The notes under the pieces are model-generated. The model was given only the letters and a program-made list of their open reading frames with translations, did no database searches and had not been told where the DNA came from. DNA of 64,000 bases. Origin: Uranotaenia lowii. Taxonomy: Eukaryota > Arthropoda > Insecta > Diptera > Culicidae. Numbering within the stretch: the first letter of the stretch is position 1; every line of letters begins with the position of its first letter. Below are positions 22,553-34,510 of this stretch, in pieces. Location: assembly GCF_029784155.1 (NCBI RefSeq), contig NC_073692.1, forward strand, positions 426,603,324 through 426,667,323, in the 5' to 3' direction. Made by a program: the position numbers and the translations under genes.

Positions 22553-23127
22553 TGAATCATAATGATGATATTTATAAAAAAATAAGTTTAATCAGTTGCT
22601 AGCTGGCCACGAATGCCGGAATACCTGTGTGGCATAAGCATAGGTTATGCTTTATAGCCACTTGAGTGGGATCTATCGGTTCGTTGGTTGTTATCTTCAT
22701 TTATGTTGTTTCATGATTCCTTCATTCTCACAGGATGCATTTTATTGCACTAGACGAATGAGGCATGAAATAACATCAACAGTCAACAGATGTTATCAGT
22801 ATTTATTCTATGTCGACTTGGTTGATTGTTTACCAACGGATGGAAAATTCCCACTGTAGGATTTACACAGTAAGATAGTTTTAAGTTTAAGTAGGTATAA
22901 ATAAAGTGGAACGAGTGTTCCAAGGATGCATTCGTAGTTAAGACGCAAAAGAAGTGGTATCGATCATTTCATCCGAAAACTTGTACACCTGAGTAAATTT
23001 GTTACACTTAACATGTTACAAATTTTCAACTAGTTGAGTAGCCTTTTTCTACAATATATTATGCATGCAGAAAAAATCCAAAATAATCGAGCCGAGTTGC
23101 AGTAAACTTTAATTTTCGATACCCTAA
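22553..23127. other. Stretch without supported genes
   Basis: The 70-residue frame at 22647 has no recognised domain. Nothing else stands out. Confidence 0.3.
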
Positions 23128-23407
23128 CCTGCCGAATTGATTCATCAACGTGTCAACATGTACGTCTCGACCCGAACACTTCGACAACGCCAGTTTCTCT
23201 GGATCCCCTATCACCGTACTGCATATGGCCGAAATCACCCGTTGGATAAATGTTGTGAACGTTTCAATTCTGTATACCATCTGTTTGATTTTAACATGTG
23301 TAAACGTAGTTTTAAAATAGCTATAAGTAGTGTTCCTTAATCTTAAGATACAAAGTCTGTAAGGTTCATTCACCAAAGACAAATCAATAAATAAATAAAT
23401 AAATATG
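23128..23407 (+). mobile_element. 5'-truncated LINE: ORF2 C-terminus, 3' UTR and AATA-repeat tail
   Basis: The frame at 23128-23340 encodes about 70 residues. Its pattern (RQRQFLWIPYHRTAYGRNHPL, cut here, then CCERFNSVYHLFDFN) matches the conserved last residues of many insect jockey-type non-LTR ORF2 proteins, which close with HRT-YG-N-PL and CC-xFN-FDF. A short 3' UTR follows and ends in AATAAATAAATAAATAAAT (23385-23405), the usual tail of this group. Upstream sequence does not continue the protein, so the copy is 5'-truncated and inactive. Confidence 0.7.
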
Positions 23408-23715
23408 GGCGCTATTAATCATAGCAGCTTTGCCTACTAGCGACACGTCGCCTACTTACATTGACACATTTAACATTCACTCCATAACAGTTGAGACGAA
23501 GCCATGGTGCCGGGTATGGAATTTGAGAGTTATTAAAATCATAATTTTTATGCATATTTTGGTCAAACTGCGGTGAATCCGTGCACACATGCTGGATGCT
23601 TAACATACAAAATACATAACATAAAATTGTTTTTTCAAATTAATGGTGTTAAAACTGAACGACAAACTTTCCATAAAGAAAATCGATACAAAATATGTTT
23701 TGTTGACATTAAACT

Positions 23716-24160
23716 GAGGTTGCCAGAATTTTTTCAGAACGTATAGGGGCCGGACAAATCCGAAGTATCAAAATCCGGGCAATTGATTTCAAAATTGACT
23801 ACCATTAATCCGGGCAATATTCGGGTAATTTTTTTCGAAACCCATAAATTATTCAACAATAATCAAGAAAAAAAATGAAAAAAAAAAAATATTTTCATCA
23901 AAATTTATCGAATGTTTTTAAATCGTATTTAAGGTTCCCCAAAAAATCTTTTATGATTTTTTTTATAAAACTTACTAAAAAAAAATTTTACAATACAATT
24001 TGTTATTTTTTGTTGATTTGCAAAATAAAGTGAATAAATCCGGGCTAAATGCAGGCTAAATAATCTTGGTATTTTTCAACGAAACCCGGGCAACCGGGCC
24101 TCGGATTTTGTAATAAATATCCGGGCAAACCCGGCTAAAACCGGGTAATCTGGCAACCTA
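23716..24160. mobile_element. 445-bp MITE with CCGGG-rich ends
   Basis: The left end TGAGGTTGCCAGA is inverted at the right end as TCTGGCAACCTA. Subterminal CCGGGCAA/CCGGGTAA repeats occur on both sides. The flanks are ACATTAAAC (23707-23715) and ACGTTAAAC (24161-24169), a 9-bp duplication with one mismatch. It is non-coding. The ends resemble hAT-type MITEs. Confidence 0.65.
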
Positions 24161-24179
24161 ACGTTAAACCTTATTTGCC

Positions 24180-24310
24180 ATTCTTGGGCTTGTGGTATAG
24201 CTCTGTTGGTGAGCCAGTTGCTTCCTGAGCCGATGTCCTTGAGTTCGAGCCCAAGAGTGAACATCAAACGCAGTTGTTCCAATATCCAATATGTAAGTTT
24301 TTCCAATAAT
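24180..24310 (+). mobile_element. tRNA-derived SINE-like unit
   Basis: TAGCTCTGTTGG (24198-24209) fits a Pol III box A, and GAGTTCGAGCCC (24241-24252) fits box B, with workable spacing. The surrounding bases do not fold into a full tRNA cloverleaf with a 7-bp acceptor stem. A SINE head is therefore more likely than a tRNA gene. The 3' limit is uncertain. Confidence 0.5.
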
Positions 24311-26149
24311 TTTAGAAGGATGTACGCTTTAGTGTCAAATAGAATTTAGATCTCTTCAAAGAAACAAGAAGATTCACTAAGATCCTATATGTTAGTGTTA
24401 GTTATTTAATTGTCGTAAAAAGCATTATTTACCCTCTAAACTTCTCAATTAACTTGATTCAGGATTATTTTTATAAAAATAATCATAGCGGTTGAAAAAT
24501 CGCCTGTTTTTCTTTCTATAAAACAATAGGGAAAAGAACAACAAATGGCCCTATTCTAGAATATTGTGATGAATTGATCTCATGTGTTAAAGTAGTTTTT
24601 TTTCCCGATACCCCTTATAAACTCAATAATTGTACCTAAATAATAGTAATTTCTCATTAAAATTTATTTTTTGCAAAACTCATGAACTTTTGCAGGTTAA
24701 ATTGTTTTTTGGAGCTCTTCTTAAAGGAAGGAACTTGTTTCCTCAATTCAGCCTCATAATGATGGTTTCGTAGTAAATTTATCGATAACTATTTGTCATG
24801 GCTTAGACATTATAAATCGGCAAAATTTCCAATTCATCTTTACAGCGTGCACAGCAGCAACCATCACTTCTTCCAGCGGCCAATATTCATCGTAGGTTTA
24901 AGGTACACCTCGCCAGGACGCGATTGGCAGCATCTTGTGCCGCATTTATCAGCATTAGCACCTCCAATTCGCCCAGACAAGACACTCGATCATAACGAGT
25001 CAATAAAAAATGAAACATTTCCCTTTTCATCCTTCCGTCGGTCGATGTGTTCGTCGCCGTTGTCGTTTGTGGTGCCACTGTTAAATTTCAAACATCCTCG
25101 TTTTGGCAAACCACCACCATCAATGAATGTGTATCAGCGTTTTATATTCCATTTCCGGTATGGTGACGCAGAGGCAGGAAAGAGAGAAAAATCAACCGAA
25201 GAAAATTGAAGGAAAATCAATCGTTCAGTCGCTAGACGTTCCAGTGTAAGCTCGAATGCACTCTATCAAGCACTTTCTTTAATTTATTCGACCTACTTCA
25301 CGATTCCTGCTGCCCGGGAAGAACCACTTCATCCTTCATCCTTCATCATCAATAAGTATGAAGATTCTGGAGAAGAGCAGTGGAGTAGTAACTCCATACA
25401 ACGAGTAATGGTGCGTGGCGGAGGGACGCAGGTGCCGAAAGACGGGATTGTTCATAAATTTTAACGACACCATTGCCGATATGATAACTGATCATGGGTG
25501 GGTGGGCTGTTCGGGGAAGTGCCGCTTCAATTTTCTTACAAGCTTTCCCCCGAACGATTCGATGGATGAATTGTTTGCACAACGGGCACGATTAGAGTGT
25601 TTGATGATTGTAGCTAGACAAAAATGACGGTCGCCAAGTATTTATTTTTGAACCTTAATTTTTATTTAGACTGAATTTTACAACACCTAATTCATATAAA
25701 TATTTTGATCTAAGAGTGAATCAGTATTTCAAACAAAGAATCAAACTGATTTTAGGAAACTCATTAGAAATTTTACTTTTCTACCATTGTCCAGAGTGGA
25801 AGCTTCTTAATGCAAGAAATGACAGATTTTATTTGAAATAAAATGTGGTAAGCTCGATACTTCGCCTCGTAAAAATATTTTCTCAAAAACAATCTGCCAG
25901 ATTTTTTTCCAACGATGTCGTTGTACGTTAAAATTCTACTCATAAAAATCATCGCGAAAAGAACTCAGTTCATGAGATATTTCATCCAGCATCGTTAAAT
26001 TTCAAAAGTCTTCCCTTGTGCAGAATAAAATAAAAAGGCAGCTTTCTATATAAATGTACGTTGAGCAACGCGGTGTTGTTAAAGAAAGTTAGAAAAAATC
26101 CTTTTTTTCTCAATCCAGAGGCTTCATCTCACCTTTTACCTTCTAAGTA
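24311..26149. other. Stretch without supported genes
   Basis: Contains moderately GC-rich unique DNA at about 24840-25620, with overlapping frames on both strands (for example 24793-25209 and 25349-25627). None carries a recognised domain or convincing splice sites. It may be host UTR or intron sequence. Confidence 0.3.
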
Positions 26150-27441
26150 AAGTCTGCTTCATTTAATATTGGAACACAAACAATTGCGTGTAGTTCAGTC
26201 ATTTATTAACGAATTTATAATTTGTTTTTCATACAAATGTAGCATTTTCTTTACTCTTTCATAAAAAAAAACTAAAAAAATTATTCATTGCTGTTTCGAA
26301 GAAATTCTCGTACTTTTCCCGTAATACGGCAAATTAGGCGGCGCACACCCTTTTCGTCCACCGTTTTGGCGATTTGATTCCACCAGTTCTTCATTTGAGT
26401 CATGTTCCTAACAAGTTTTCCCTTTGCCTTAAGCCTCCGCTTCGTGATTGCCCAGTATTTCTCTATCGGCCGGAACTGGGGGCAGTTTGGGGGGTTGAGG
26501 TCCTTCGGTATTACGCTGACCCCGTTCGTTGCGTACCATTCCATAACCGTTTTGCTGTAATGGCAGTTTGCGAGGTCCGGCCAAAACATTACTTTACGGT
26601 CGTGGGCACGAATAAACGGCAGAATCCGTTTCTGTAGGCACTCTTTTTTGTAGACTTCTGATGTCATTGTCTTGTCAGTGAGAAAGACTTTGGTTTTCTG
26701 TCCACAACTGCATATCCCCTGCCAAATCATGTACTTGCGGGCGAATTTATCCGCAAACACGAACTTAAATTTTGCAGGTACATCCCCCCGAGCCGTCGCC
26801 AAATAAAATTTTTGACCTGGGATTTGCCCAAAGTCCGCCTTCACGTAGGTCTCATCGTCCATCAGAATACATCCGTCGAACTTGGTCAGCACTTGGTCGT
26901 ACAGCTTTCGAGCACGGATTCTGGCCACATTGTTTTGCTTCAGCGTCCGATTTGGCTGTTTGCTGGCTCGGAATGACCTTATTCCTTCCCGGAGACGAAT
27001 TCGTCGCACCGTACTGTGAGCGGCCTGGAACTTATTGGCCAAATCGCGGTCTGAAAGATTGGGATTCCTCTTGACGGCCTTGATGACTTTCCCACGCAGT
27101 TTCCGGTCGACAGTTCCACTCTGACGCTTCGAATGCGTCGTCAATGTTTCCTTGTACTGCTTGATAACACGCCATACGGTATTTCTGGGCATTTTGAGCT
27201 GTTTAGCTAGCTTCGATGCCGACAACAATGGATTTTCAAGAAAACTGTGCACAATTTGATCTCTCCGTTCGGCTTCCATGGCGGTTGTTTACAAAATGCT
27301 ATCGTTTGGTGTTATGACATAAATACATGGTGAAAGGTAATGAATTTCCCGACACGTGGGTGAAAAAAGTTTCCAAATCCGTCCACTAGGAGCGCCACAA
27401 TGAGCAAAAGAATTTGTTCCAATATTAAATGAAGCAGACTT
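26150..27441 (-). mobile_element. Full-length DD37E Tc1/mariner transposon
   Basis: 1292 bp, bounded by about 27-bp terminal inverted repeats beginning AAGTCTGCTTCATTTAATAT (26150 onward, and the reverse complement from 27441). TA duplications lie at 26148-26149 and 27442-27443. It contains a single uninterrupted transposase ORF. TIRs, TA target, size and catalytic spacing match the ITmD37E group described from mosquitoes. It looks structurally complete. Confidence 0.92.
26281..27279 (-). CDS. DD37E Tc1/mariner-family transposase
   Basis: 332 residues from an ATG in good context at 27279. An N-terminal bipartite helix-turn-helix region binds the TIRs: first helices about 20-43 (KLAKQLKMPRNTVWRVIK), second about 70-100 (NLSDRDLANKFQAAHSTVRR). 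Basic residues around 104-122 may act as a nuclear signal. The RNase H-like catalytic core has D142 (in MDDE), D235 (in FWPD) and E273 (in RPIEKYW), with exactly 37 residues between D235 and E273. By family knowledge it cuts and pastes the element into TA sites. There is no stop or frameshift, so it may still be functional. Confidence 0.93.
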   Translation of the reverse strand: MEAERRDQIVHSFLENPLLSASKLAKQLKMPRNTVWRVIKQYKETLTTHSKRQSGTVDRKLRGKVIKAVKRNPNLSDRDLANKFQAAHSTVRRIRLREGIRSFRASKQPNRTLKQNNVARIRARKLYDQVLTKFDGCILMDDETYVKADFGQIPGQKFYLATARGDVPAKFKFVFADKFARKYMIWQGICSCGQKTKVFLTDKTMTSEVYKKECLQKRILPFIRAHDRKVMFWPDLANCHYSKTVMEWYATNGVSVIPKDLNPPNCPQFRPIEKYWAITKRRLKAKGKLVRNMTQMKNWWNQIAKTVDEKGVRRLICRITGKVREFLRNSNE

Positions 27442-30231
27442 TATTGACAACTGGATTTACAATTTTGAATTTGTGTGAAATATTTAAAAAATGTGTATTC
27501 TAGTAAATGTATGTAAATATTTAAAAAATGTACAAGCTCTCGAAGCGAACTTGCTTTTTCTCATTAAAGCATCAAATGATTGATGCCTGCCGATGATTCT
27601 TGAGTCGATAAATCGAAAAACAAGGCAAAAACAGACTGAAAACCCCGATGTAACTTTAAAAATTAATCTTGCAGCAAACTTTTGCTCTGGCGTCGTCGTC
27701 GATCAATTAGGTCCTGTATCTGAAGGAGAAAACAACAACGCCGAACCGGGGAAAGTTGTGAATAAAAACTCCTCAACAATCAAACTGTAATTAATGATCG
27801 CTTACATTAGCTTCTCGCTGCTTTTGTGCAGTTATCGTTTGAGGAAAAAAATCTGCAATCGAACCATGTTGAAAAGGAAAGTGGGAACGCTCCACCAAGT
27901 CAAACTCAGCTTCTTTCGAAACAGGAACCACGAGATGGTTCTTTTGGTGTGATACTGCCTCGTTCAACTTTATCAGTGTTTTGTGTGCGAGGTTAAATAA
28001 AACTGGGGCAGCTTTATTCTACGAGTCGATTTTTTTTTCTTGCTTTTTGCTCCTGTAAGCTCACTCAGCATTGTTGGCAGTAATTTGCATTTTTCGAACT
28101 TATTTCCGGTGGCGCTTTTATCCTTTCTTCTCCGTATTTTCAACTGTGCTCACATATATCCTTAGTCATATGCTAAAAACACCTTCCAAGTGTCATTTGC
28201 ATGAAGATTCTTGCGAGGACGAGGGCGTTTCTGGTGTTCCGCCACCATTCATTGTGTATGTATGCAAAGCGCTAAGCGCGCGCGACTCGCTCGGCATATT
28301 ATGTGAGATTTTTCCCATTTACCGGTACACTTAATCTTTGACTTTGATGATTTTTTTTTCCAATAGCCATCATCCTAGAGGAGGGGTGATAAAAAAAGGG
28401 AGTGGGTAAGATGGAAGCTAAAGACAAAAGAAACAAACGGAATCATCCTCTCTGGAGCCACCATTTCGCTTCCTATACATAGAAAGTGTTATTTGTTGTT
28501 CGTGCATAATGGGGCAGATCAATTTCCGAATCCCGAATGGAAATGAGCAATTTATTTTGTTTTTTCACGCCTATATGTATGCTATCTGTGTGTAAACTTT
28601 CTTTTTTGTTTTGTTTTGTGACAATGAAAAACAAACGCGTTAGATCTCATTCGAAATTGGAGAGGTTTGTGCAGTATGGTTTTTTTTATTTAGACAATAG
28701 GAAAAAAATAATTTAAATTAATTAAAAATCTTATTGAACACACTCTAAACACTTCACAGTTTGATGTTTATCCACACGCCTCAACTAGTTTTCCACCGAG
28801 GGCTGGCCGGCGTGGAAATGGTTATGAATCCATTTCCCACGAGAAGGGAAAACCATGAGTGAAACTTTATCGTTTCATATTGAGAATCCTTCAAACATTG
28901 CGGTAAGCGTTTAGAGTGTAGCGACTGTGCTTTTATATAACGATAAGTTCTTTTAAACGGTCGGAAAGGAGGCTCCTGGATGGGGAAGGAAGTGGTTAGG
29001 CTACCAAAGAGCGGAAATAGAGGCGGCTTTCGAGAGCTTTTCCGCGTTTTCATTCATCATGTGGAAACCATCATCGGCGGAGCATACACAACACACACAC
29101 CCACACCCACACCCACAAACAACCAACCGGAAGTACTCCGACGAAGAGGCCAAAGTATCATATCAGCGAAGCATGCGAAACCGTGCTTATTCCGGGGAAT
29201 ATGAGCGCGCAAGCAAACGCGGGAAATCACACGAGTGATATTTATGAAACCACATAAAATAGTTTTATGTGTACATAAACAGGGGGAGATAATCGATTGT
29301 TGAATACCACACACCTTGGTTTCAATGGGGGTTTGATAACTTTTTCGATGATTGAAGCATCGTTAATAACCCGAGGGGGCTGCTGCGGATTTAGGATTTT
29401 CCTGGAAATGAAAAAACTGGATTGCGGAAACCTAGTAGCGGATTGAGGCTTATGAATCATTATACTACACATTCAACGAAACAAGATTTTACGAGGATTT
29501 CTATCTCTTTTTTAGAACGAAAACCAAAATAGTAAAAAAATAAAATCAGCACATGAGTAAGGGCCGCGTGAATGTATAGTTTCACAAGAATGGAGAAATG
29601 TCTCAGAAAAAAATTGTTTGTAAAAAAAATCAAAATATCTTTCTTTTTGATGTTTGATCTGAAAATAAAGACGGAATACATAATCAGTTAAGATACCGGT
29701 TGATCTAGTCCAAATTGGCGAGACTTTCGTTTGAAGCCTGCCATCAGATTTTGTACAGTCATCTTAAATATCCACTTCCTTCGACGCAGAATAATTTTTG
29801 ACGTTTTGTATTGAAAAGAAAAAGTATAGAGGTTCTCAAAAGCTAAGCTTCTTAACTAAACTAAACTTCTCTATGGAGGACATGAGGTGGAATGAATAAG
29901 AAAATAGCAATTGATTCGATAGCTTTTACTTAGCTCGAACTTTAAAATGGCAAAATTTTAAAGCATTTGCTCAACAAGATATAAAAAAGCAGAGTAGAAC
30001 ATTAACTTTCAACCAGCTCCATATTAAGAATATGCATACCATTCAAAGTATTTTACTCTCACGAAACTGCTCGAAAATAGCAAAAGCAATTACTAGAGCT
30101 TTATTCATATCAGCCAATGGCCAATGTCACAGTTTATTCTTGACGTAATTTCCGTGATGCCAGAACATTATTTTTTATTATTGACTTCATTTTCAAGAAT
30201 AATAAGCTCATACAAGCAATCCGAACATTTT
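27442..30231. other. Stretch without supported genes
   Basis: No convincing coding region. A (CA/CCCACA)n microsatellite lies at about 29088-29125. The short frames (27593-27790, 28071-28334 and 28781-29314 among others) lack domains and several begin on non-ATG codons. Confidence 0.35.
29088..29125. repeat. CA-rich microsatellite
   Basis: An ACACA run passes into three CCCACA units, then CCCACAAACAACC. Confidence 0.7.
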
Positions 30232-31350
30232 ATATATGGGTCATTCCATGTCAAGTGTGCACAGAAAAAAAAAATCTTATCGAAGATTTATCAAACTTGG
30301 GCGAAAGATTTTCTGAGGCCTACAAAACAAATTCTCAATTTTTGAGAATGATCCGCCCACCCCTCGTTTCAGGACCCTCCCTTCTTTTTTCCAAGATTTT
30401 GAAAAATTCATCATTTTCTAAATACAATATCTCCGGACTGGAAAATCATACCAAAATGACAAAATATGCGTTGTGTAGATTTTATTAAAATATATCAACT
30501 GATGTTATTCATTTTTTGAAATAGTGACGTTTTAAACGTCAAAACATAGCTCTAAAAATAAAACGTTATTTTTCGCAAGGAAAGTATATTTTTTTTCTTA
30601 AATTTTATGATTTCATTGTTTTTTTGAGAGAGTTTTACGTAAGAACCAACCAAAATCCCAATATAATATTTCCTGTTTTTGAGATATAAAAGATTTATGC
30701 TGAAATGTCTAACAATTATACACCCGCAGCATTCAGTGGTTTCACTAGAGTGCATTAATCGTCGAAATTTTTAGTCACATCTTCCATGCTTGAACAGATT
30801 TTCTGTTTTCATGATTTGTTTTATAACCAAAGAAAATTAGAAATAACATTTTGAATGAAAGAAAAATAATATTTTCGATTTATGAAATGTTTTATTGGAA
30901 ATATAACTATTTTGTTCTATTTTTTTTCGTTCCAACACTGTAAGTTAAATCATCTTTAGATTGTCTTTTCTTTTTGCATATGTACATTGAATATTTTGAA
31001 TTCCGTGGAGCTTGAAAATATTTTCATTCCAATTTTTTCAGCATCCAAATGGATTGCATCAAACCTTCCGATCAATATTATTTTGATTTGAAAGCATATA
31101 TCTACACAACGCATATTTTGTCATTTCGGTTTGATTTTCCAGTCCGGGGATATTGTATTTTAAAAATGATGAAGTTTCCAAAATCTTGAAAAAAAGAAGG
31201 GAGGGTCCTGGAACGAGGGGTGGGCGGATCATTCTCAAAAATTGAGGATTTGTTTTGTAGGCCTCAGAAAGTCTTTCGGCCAAGTTTGACGAATTTTCGA
31301 TAAGATTTTTTTTTTCGCTGTGCACACTTGACATGGAATGACCCATATAT
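30232..31350. mobile_element. 1.1-kb non-autonomous element with ~247-bp inverted repeats
   Basis: The ends begin ATATATGGGTCATTCCATGT and are inverted over about 247 bp (30232-30478 and 31103-31350) with scattered mismatches. The frames at 30255-30488 (+) and 31059-31346 (-) are the two copies of the same TIR sequence, not separate genes. The middle (30500-31060) has no coding capacity. Target duplication is ambiguous because the flanks are A/T-rich. Confidence 0.8.
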
Positions 31351-33868
31351 CATATTTTCTAACCCATATCAACCACAATCTTTGAAAATGATGGCCTAAG
31401 ACTTATACAAAATCAATTTCTCAGGAACAAGAGCTCATGCTCTCATGAACTCAACGTGAATTTTAATTTGTTAATCAACTTGATGGCCTTATTGGTGATT
31501 AAAATGTTCTTTTAATAAGGACGTATCCAGAATTTTAGAATAAAGCGTAGCCGATTGGGAAATGGGACACATTCTAATTTAGCTCAGTTCCAAGTTATCG
31601 GACAAAAAAAATTATGACAACGTTGTAAAAGTACACCCAGTCTATTTTTTCCAACATTCAAAACTAATACATTTCCAAAACAGATACGATGCAAGTAAAG
31701 AAAAAAAAATTGTGCACAGTTTTATTCAAAATCCGTCATCATCAAATCAAGAGCTGATAAAACCTTTGTTTGTACTAAAAATTGCTATGCGCGAGTGTTT
31801 CAAAAGTATGTAAAAACTGTAATTTTTGTTTGTTCATAAAGTCAAACCAAGCGTTGGAGTGAAGTAAGTGATTAGCAACTAGGTTTTAGGGTAATCAGAG
31901 AAGTCAAGGCAATACATACCAACATTTTGGATTATGAATAAACATAAAAACTAAGTGTAGATCGCTGAAATGCCCTGCAAATTTGTCTCCGAGAGAAAAA
32001 AAAAGCAGATGTACTTTAACTGATATACACCACTTTAAGAGAAAACGGGAGACACAATTAGCGCTATCAGGCGACAAAAATTGAAGTACAACACTGTGTT
32101 TTTTTTTCGGAGCTTTAATCAGAGATGCCAGGTATCCTGATTTTGTAAAAATTGTCCTGATTTTCGAGGACCGTTTAAAAAAAACATTCAAATTGTCCTG
32201 ATTTGTGAAATATTTTCTTTAAAATGTCCTGAATTGTTCTGATTTAAAAAAAATCCCAACGAAGATCGAATTTGTAGTTAAGTTATGAGAACATAGAAAA
32301 AATCTGCAATAATATAGTTGAACCCATTTAACCGATGATAATCTTCTGTCCAGATGATATTTAAATGGTGTTTTTTCTATATAAACGGCAGTCCAGGCAA
32401 GGAGATGCTCATTTTTGTGCATATATTAAGGCGTCTATTCGTGACACGAATAGCCTCATAGATAGGTGTAAAGAGTGTAAAAAAAATATTAAGGCGTCTA
32501 CATCACCTGTTGATGTTTTGTTGATGCAATCTAGTGTTGTCCTGAAAAATAACCACCCTCCTCTGTTGGACAATCGCAAAAAGTGTTGTTCAGGGATGCC
32601 GTCCGAATAAATTCTCATCACTTTTTTCTTCAGTTTACGAACAACGATTAAAAAAAATATATGAGAAATCTGAATTAATTTTAAATTTTCATTAGTCAAC
32701 ACCAAAATCTTTACGGGTAATCGATGGATTTATGTTTGAGTAAATTTAGCGTAAGCCAAAATCGCTTTTATTTAACTTTATTGTACAAGAATAGTGGAAG
32801 GAATCCTGTTGATTTATGCTTCATTTAGCTTTGTTAGTCTTTATCCAATCCTAAATTTGCACCAGCCTTTCAAGTTATTCAAAAGACTTATGTCTGAAGT
32901 TTCTCAGAACCACACAAGTAACATTAAAAAGAAATTTTGCCATTGTTTTTCCATGTTGGATATAAGCAGTGTATAATTTTCTTTTGTGTATGATAGAAAT
33001 TTTATAAATTAGCTAACAAACCTCATATTTTGATGATGTATAACCGATTTATTTTGAAATTTTCAGAGTCAAACAAGAAAAACATAGCACAAAATAAAAA
33101 TAACATCATATTTCAATCTAAAATCGTCAAAAAAAAAAAAGATTAATAGCTTATTTGAAAGCCGAATATTGTTTGTTACGTTAAAATGCAGAAGTGCATA
33201 TTTGTGTAGAATTAAAATTTCTTATATATTAGTAAATTGTGTTTCATAATTTTGTTTTGTACCTCCAACCAACGCATATCATTTATATTTAATAATTAAA
33301 TTTAATAATAATTTAATAATAATAAATCTAATAATGAATAGAAAAAGTGTATATGGTTAGCAAATTTGCATTCAAATATTTCAAGAGAACTATAAGATCA
33401 TCTTCAATTTGCCTAACAATATGCAAAGGACGGTTTTCTTGATAATCGAGTGCAGTATTATCTGCAAAAAGCCTTGGGACAAAATGTAGCGGAAGTTTTT
33501 GAACATCGTCCACATAAAGTAAGTAAGAACAGCAAATGATCGATATTACTCCCTTGAGGCTAGGTCAGGCAAATAGAAATTCACTGCAGCATTTATGCAG
33601 CATTTTTTTACTTTTCGACAGAAAAATGAGACTTTTTGAAAAGATTTGTAATCGTTTATGATAAAAATTCGTGCCGAAACCAAACAAAACCAACAAAGCT
33701 ATTGTTTCATAGAAGAGGCATGCTCAGACTGGTGAAACTTGTGAACTTATCCAATGCAAAACTCTGTCAAAGACTTAAAAAAAAGTTTAAAGTATGATCA
33801 TTCTAATGAAACAAAATTTGTAACGTGCTCACTGGTCAGTGGTCAGTGATTTGATCAGATCAATTTGA
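31351..33868. other. Stretch without supported genes
   Basis: A fragment with the AGAGATGCCAGGTATCCTGA end type and ATTGTCCTGATTT repeats lies at about 32124-32250, an apparent relic of the MITE family at 33877. TATTAAGGCGTCTA occurs twice within about 65 bp (near 32425 and 32490). No gene is recognised. Confidence 0.3.
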
Positions 33869-33876
33869 CATTTGAG

Positions 33877-34251
33877 CAGAGATGCCAGGTGTTGAGGACA
33901 CAAAATCTGGGCATTTTTTAAAAAAAGAAGGTTTTTGATTTAGTGGTGTTGGTGTGGTTTTGTATTCGGGTTATTTTCAGTTGAGAACTATATAACAAAA
34001 ACTGTTTCTTACCACGTACCATGCCAATCAAACTTAAAAAAAAGGTTCAAACGAATGATTCGAGAAATGTCAATGCATACAAGCGTGATGATTTCCGATA
34101 CATGAATATTGATTTCATCACTCAATTTTGAAAGACTGTAAATCTGGGCACTCTGAGCAAAAATCTGGGCAAAATCTGTGTCTGACAAATATCTGGACGA
34201 AGGGTCAAAAGTCTGTGTTTTACAGACAAATCTGGGCACATGGCAACTCAG
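33877..34251. mobile_element. hAT-type MITE, 375 bp, perfect 8-bp target duplication
   Basis: The left end CAGAGATGCCAGGTG faces the right end CACATGGCAACTCAG. CATTTGAG occurs exactly at 33869-33876 and 34252-34259. Subterminal AAATCTGGGC repeats are present on both sides. An 8-bp duplication and CAGAG ends are hAT features. The interior has no coding capacity. Confidence 0.85.
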
Positions 34252-34510
34252 CATTTGAGCGCTATTTTAGTTTTTTTTTTTTTTTAAATTCTGTTTTCCA
34301 CCCCTGGCCTTGAGGGACTCCAGTGTCCAGTGTTTCCTAACATCGATAAATTTTCTGAAAACATATTTTCATCGTTTTATTTATTCAAGGTTCTTAAATT
34401 TTCATTAAAAATTACTATAACTGGCATCCCAGATTAAATTGTGTCTGGAATACACGCTATAACGAGTTACACGAGTTTCTCGAATAAGTGCTTCCATTTT
34501 GTCCGCTAGA

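Noticed and set aside
30255..31346. Two similar ORFs on opposite strands (78 and 95 codons)
   Set aside because: They are the two inverted repeats of one non-autonomous element, not homologous genes.
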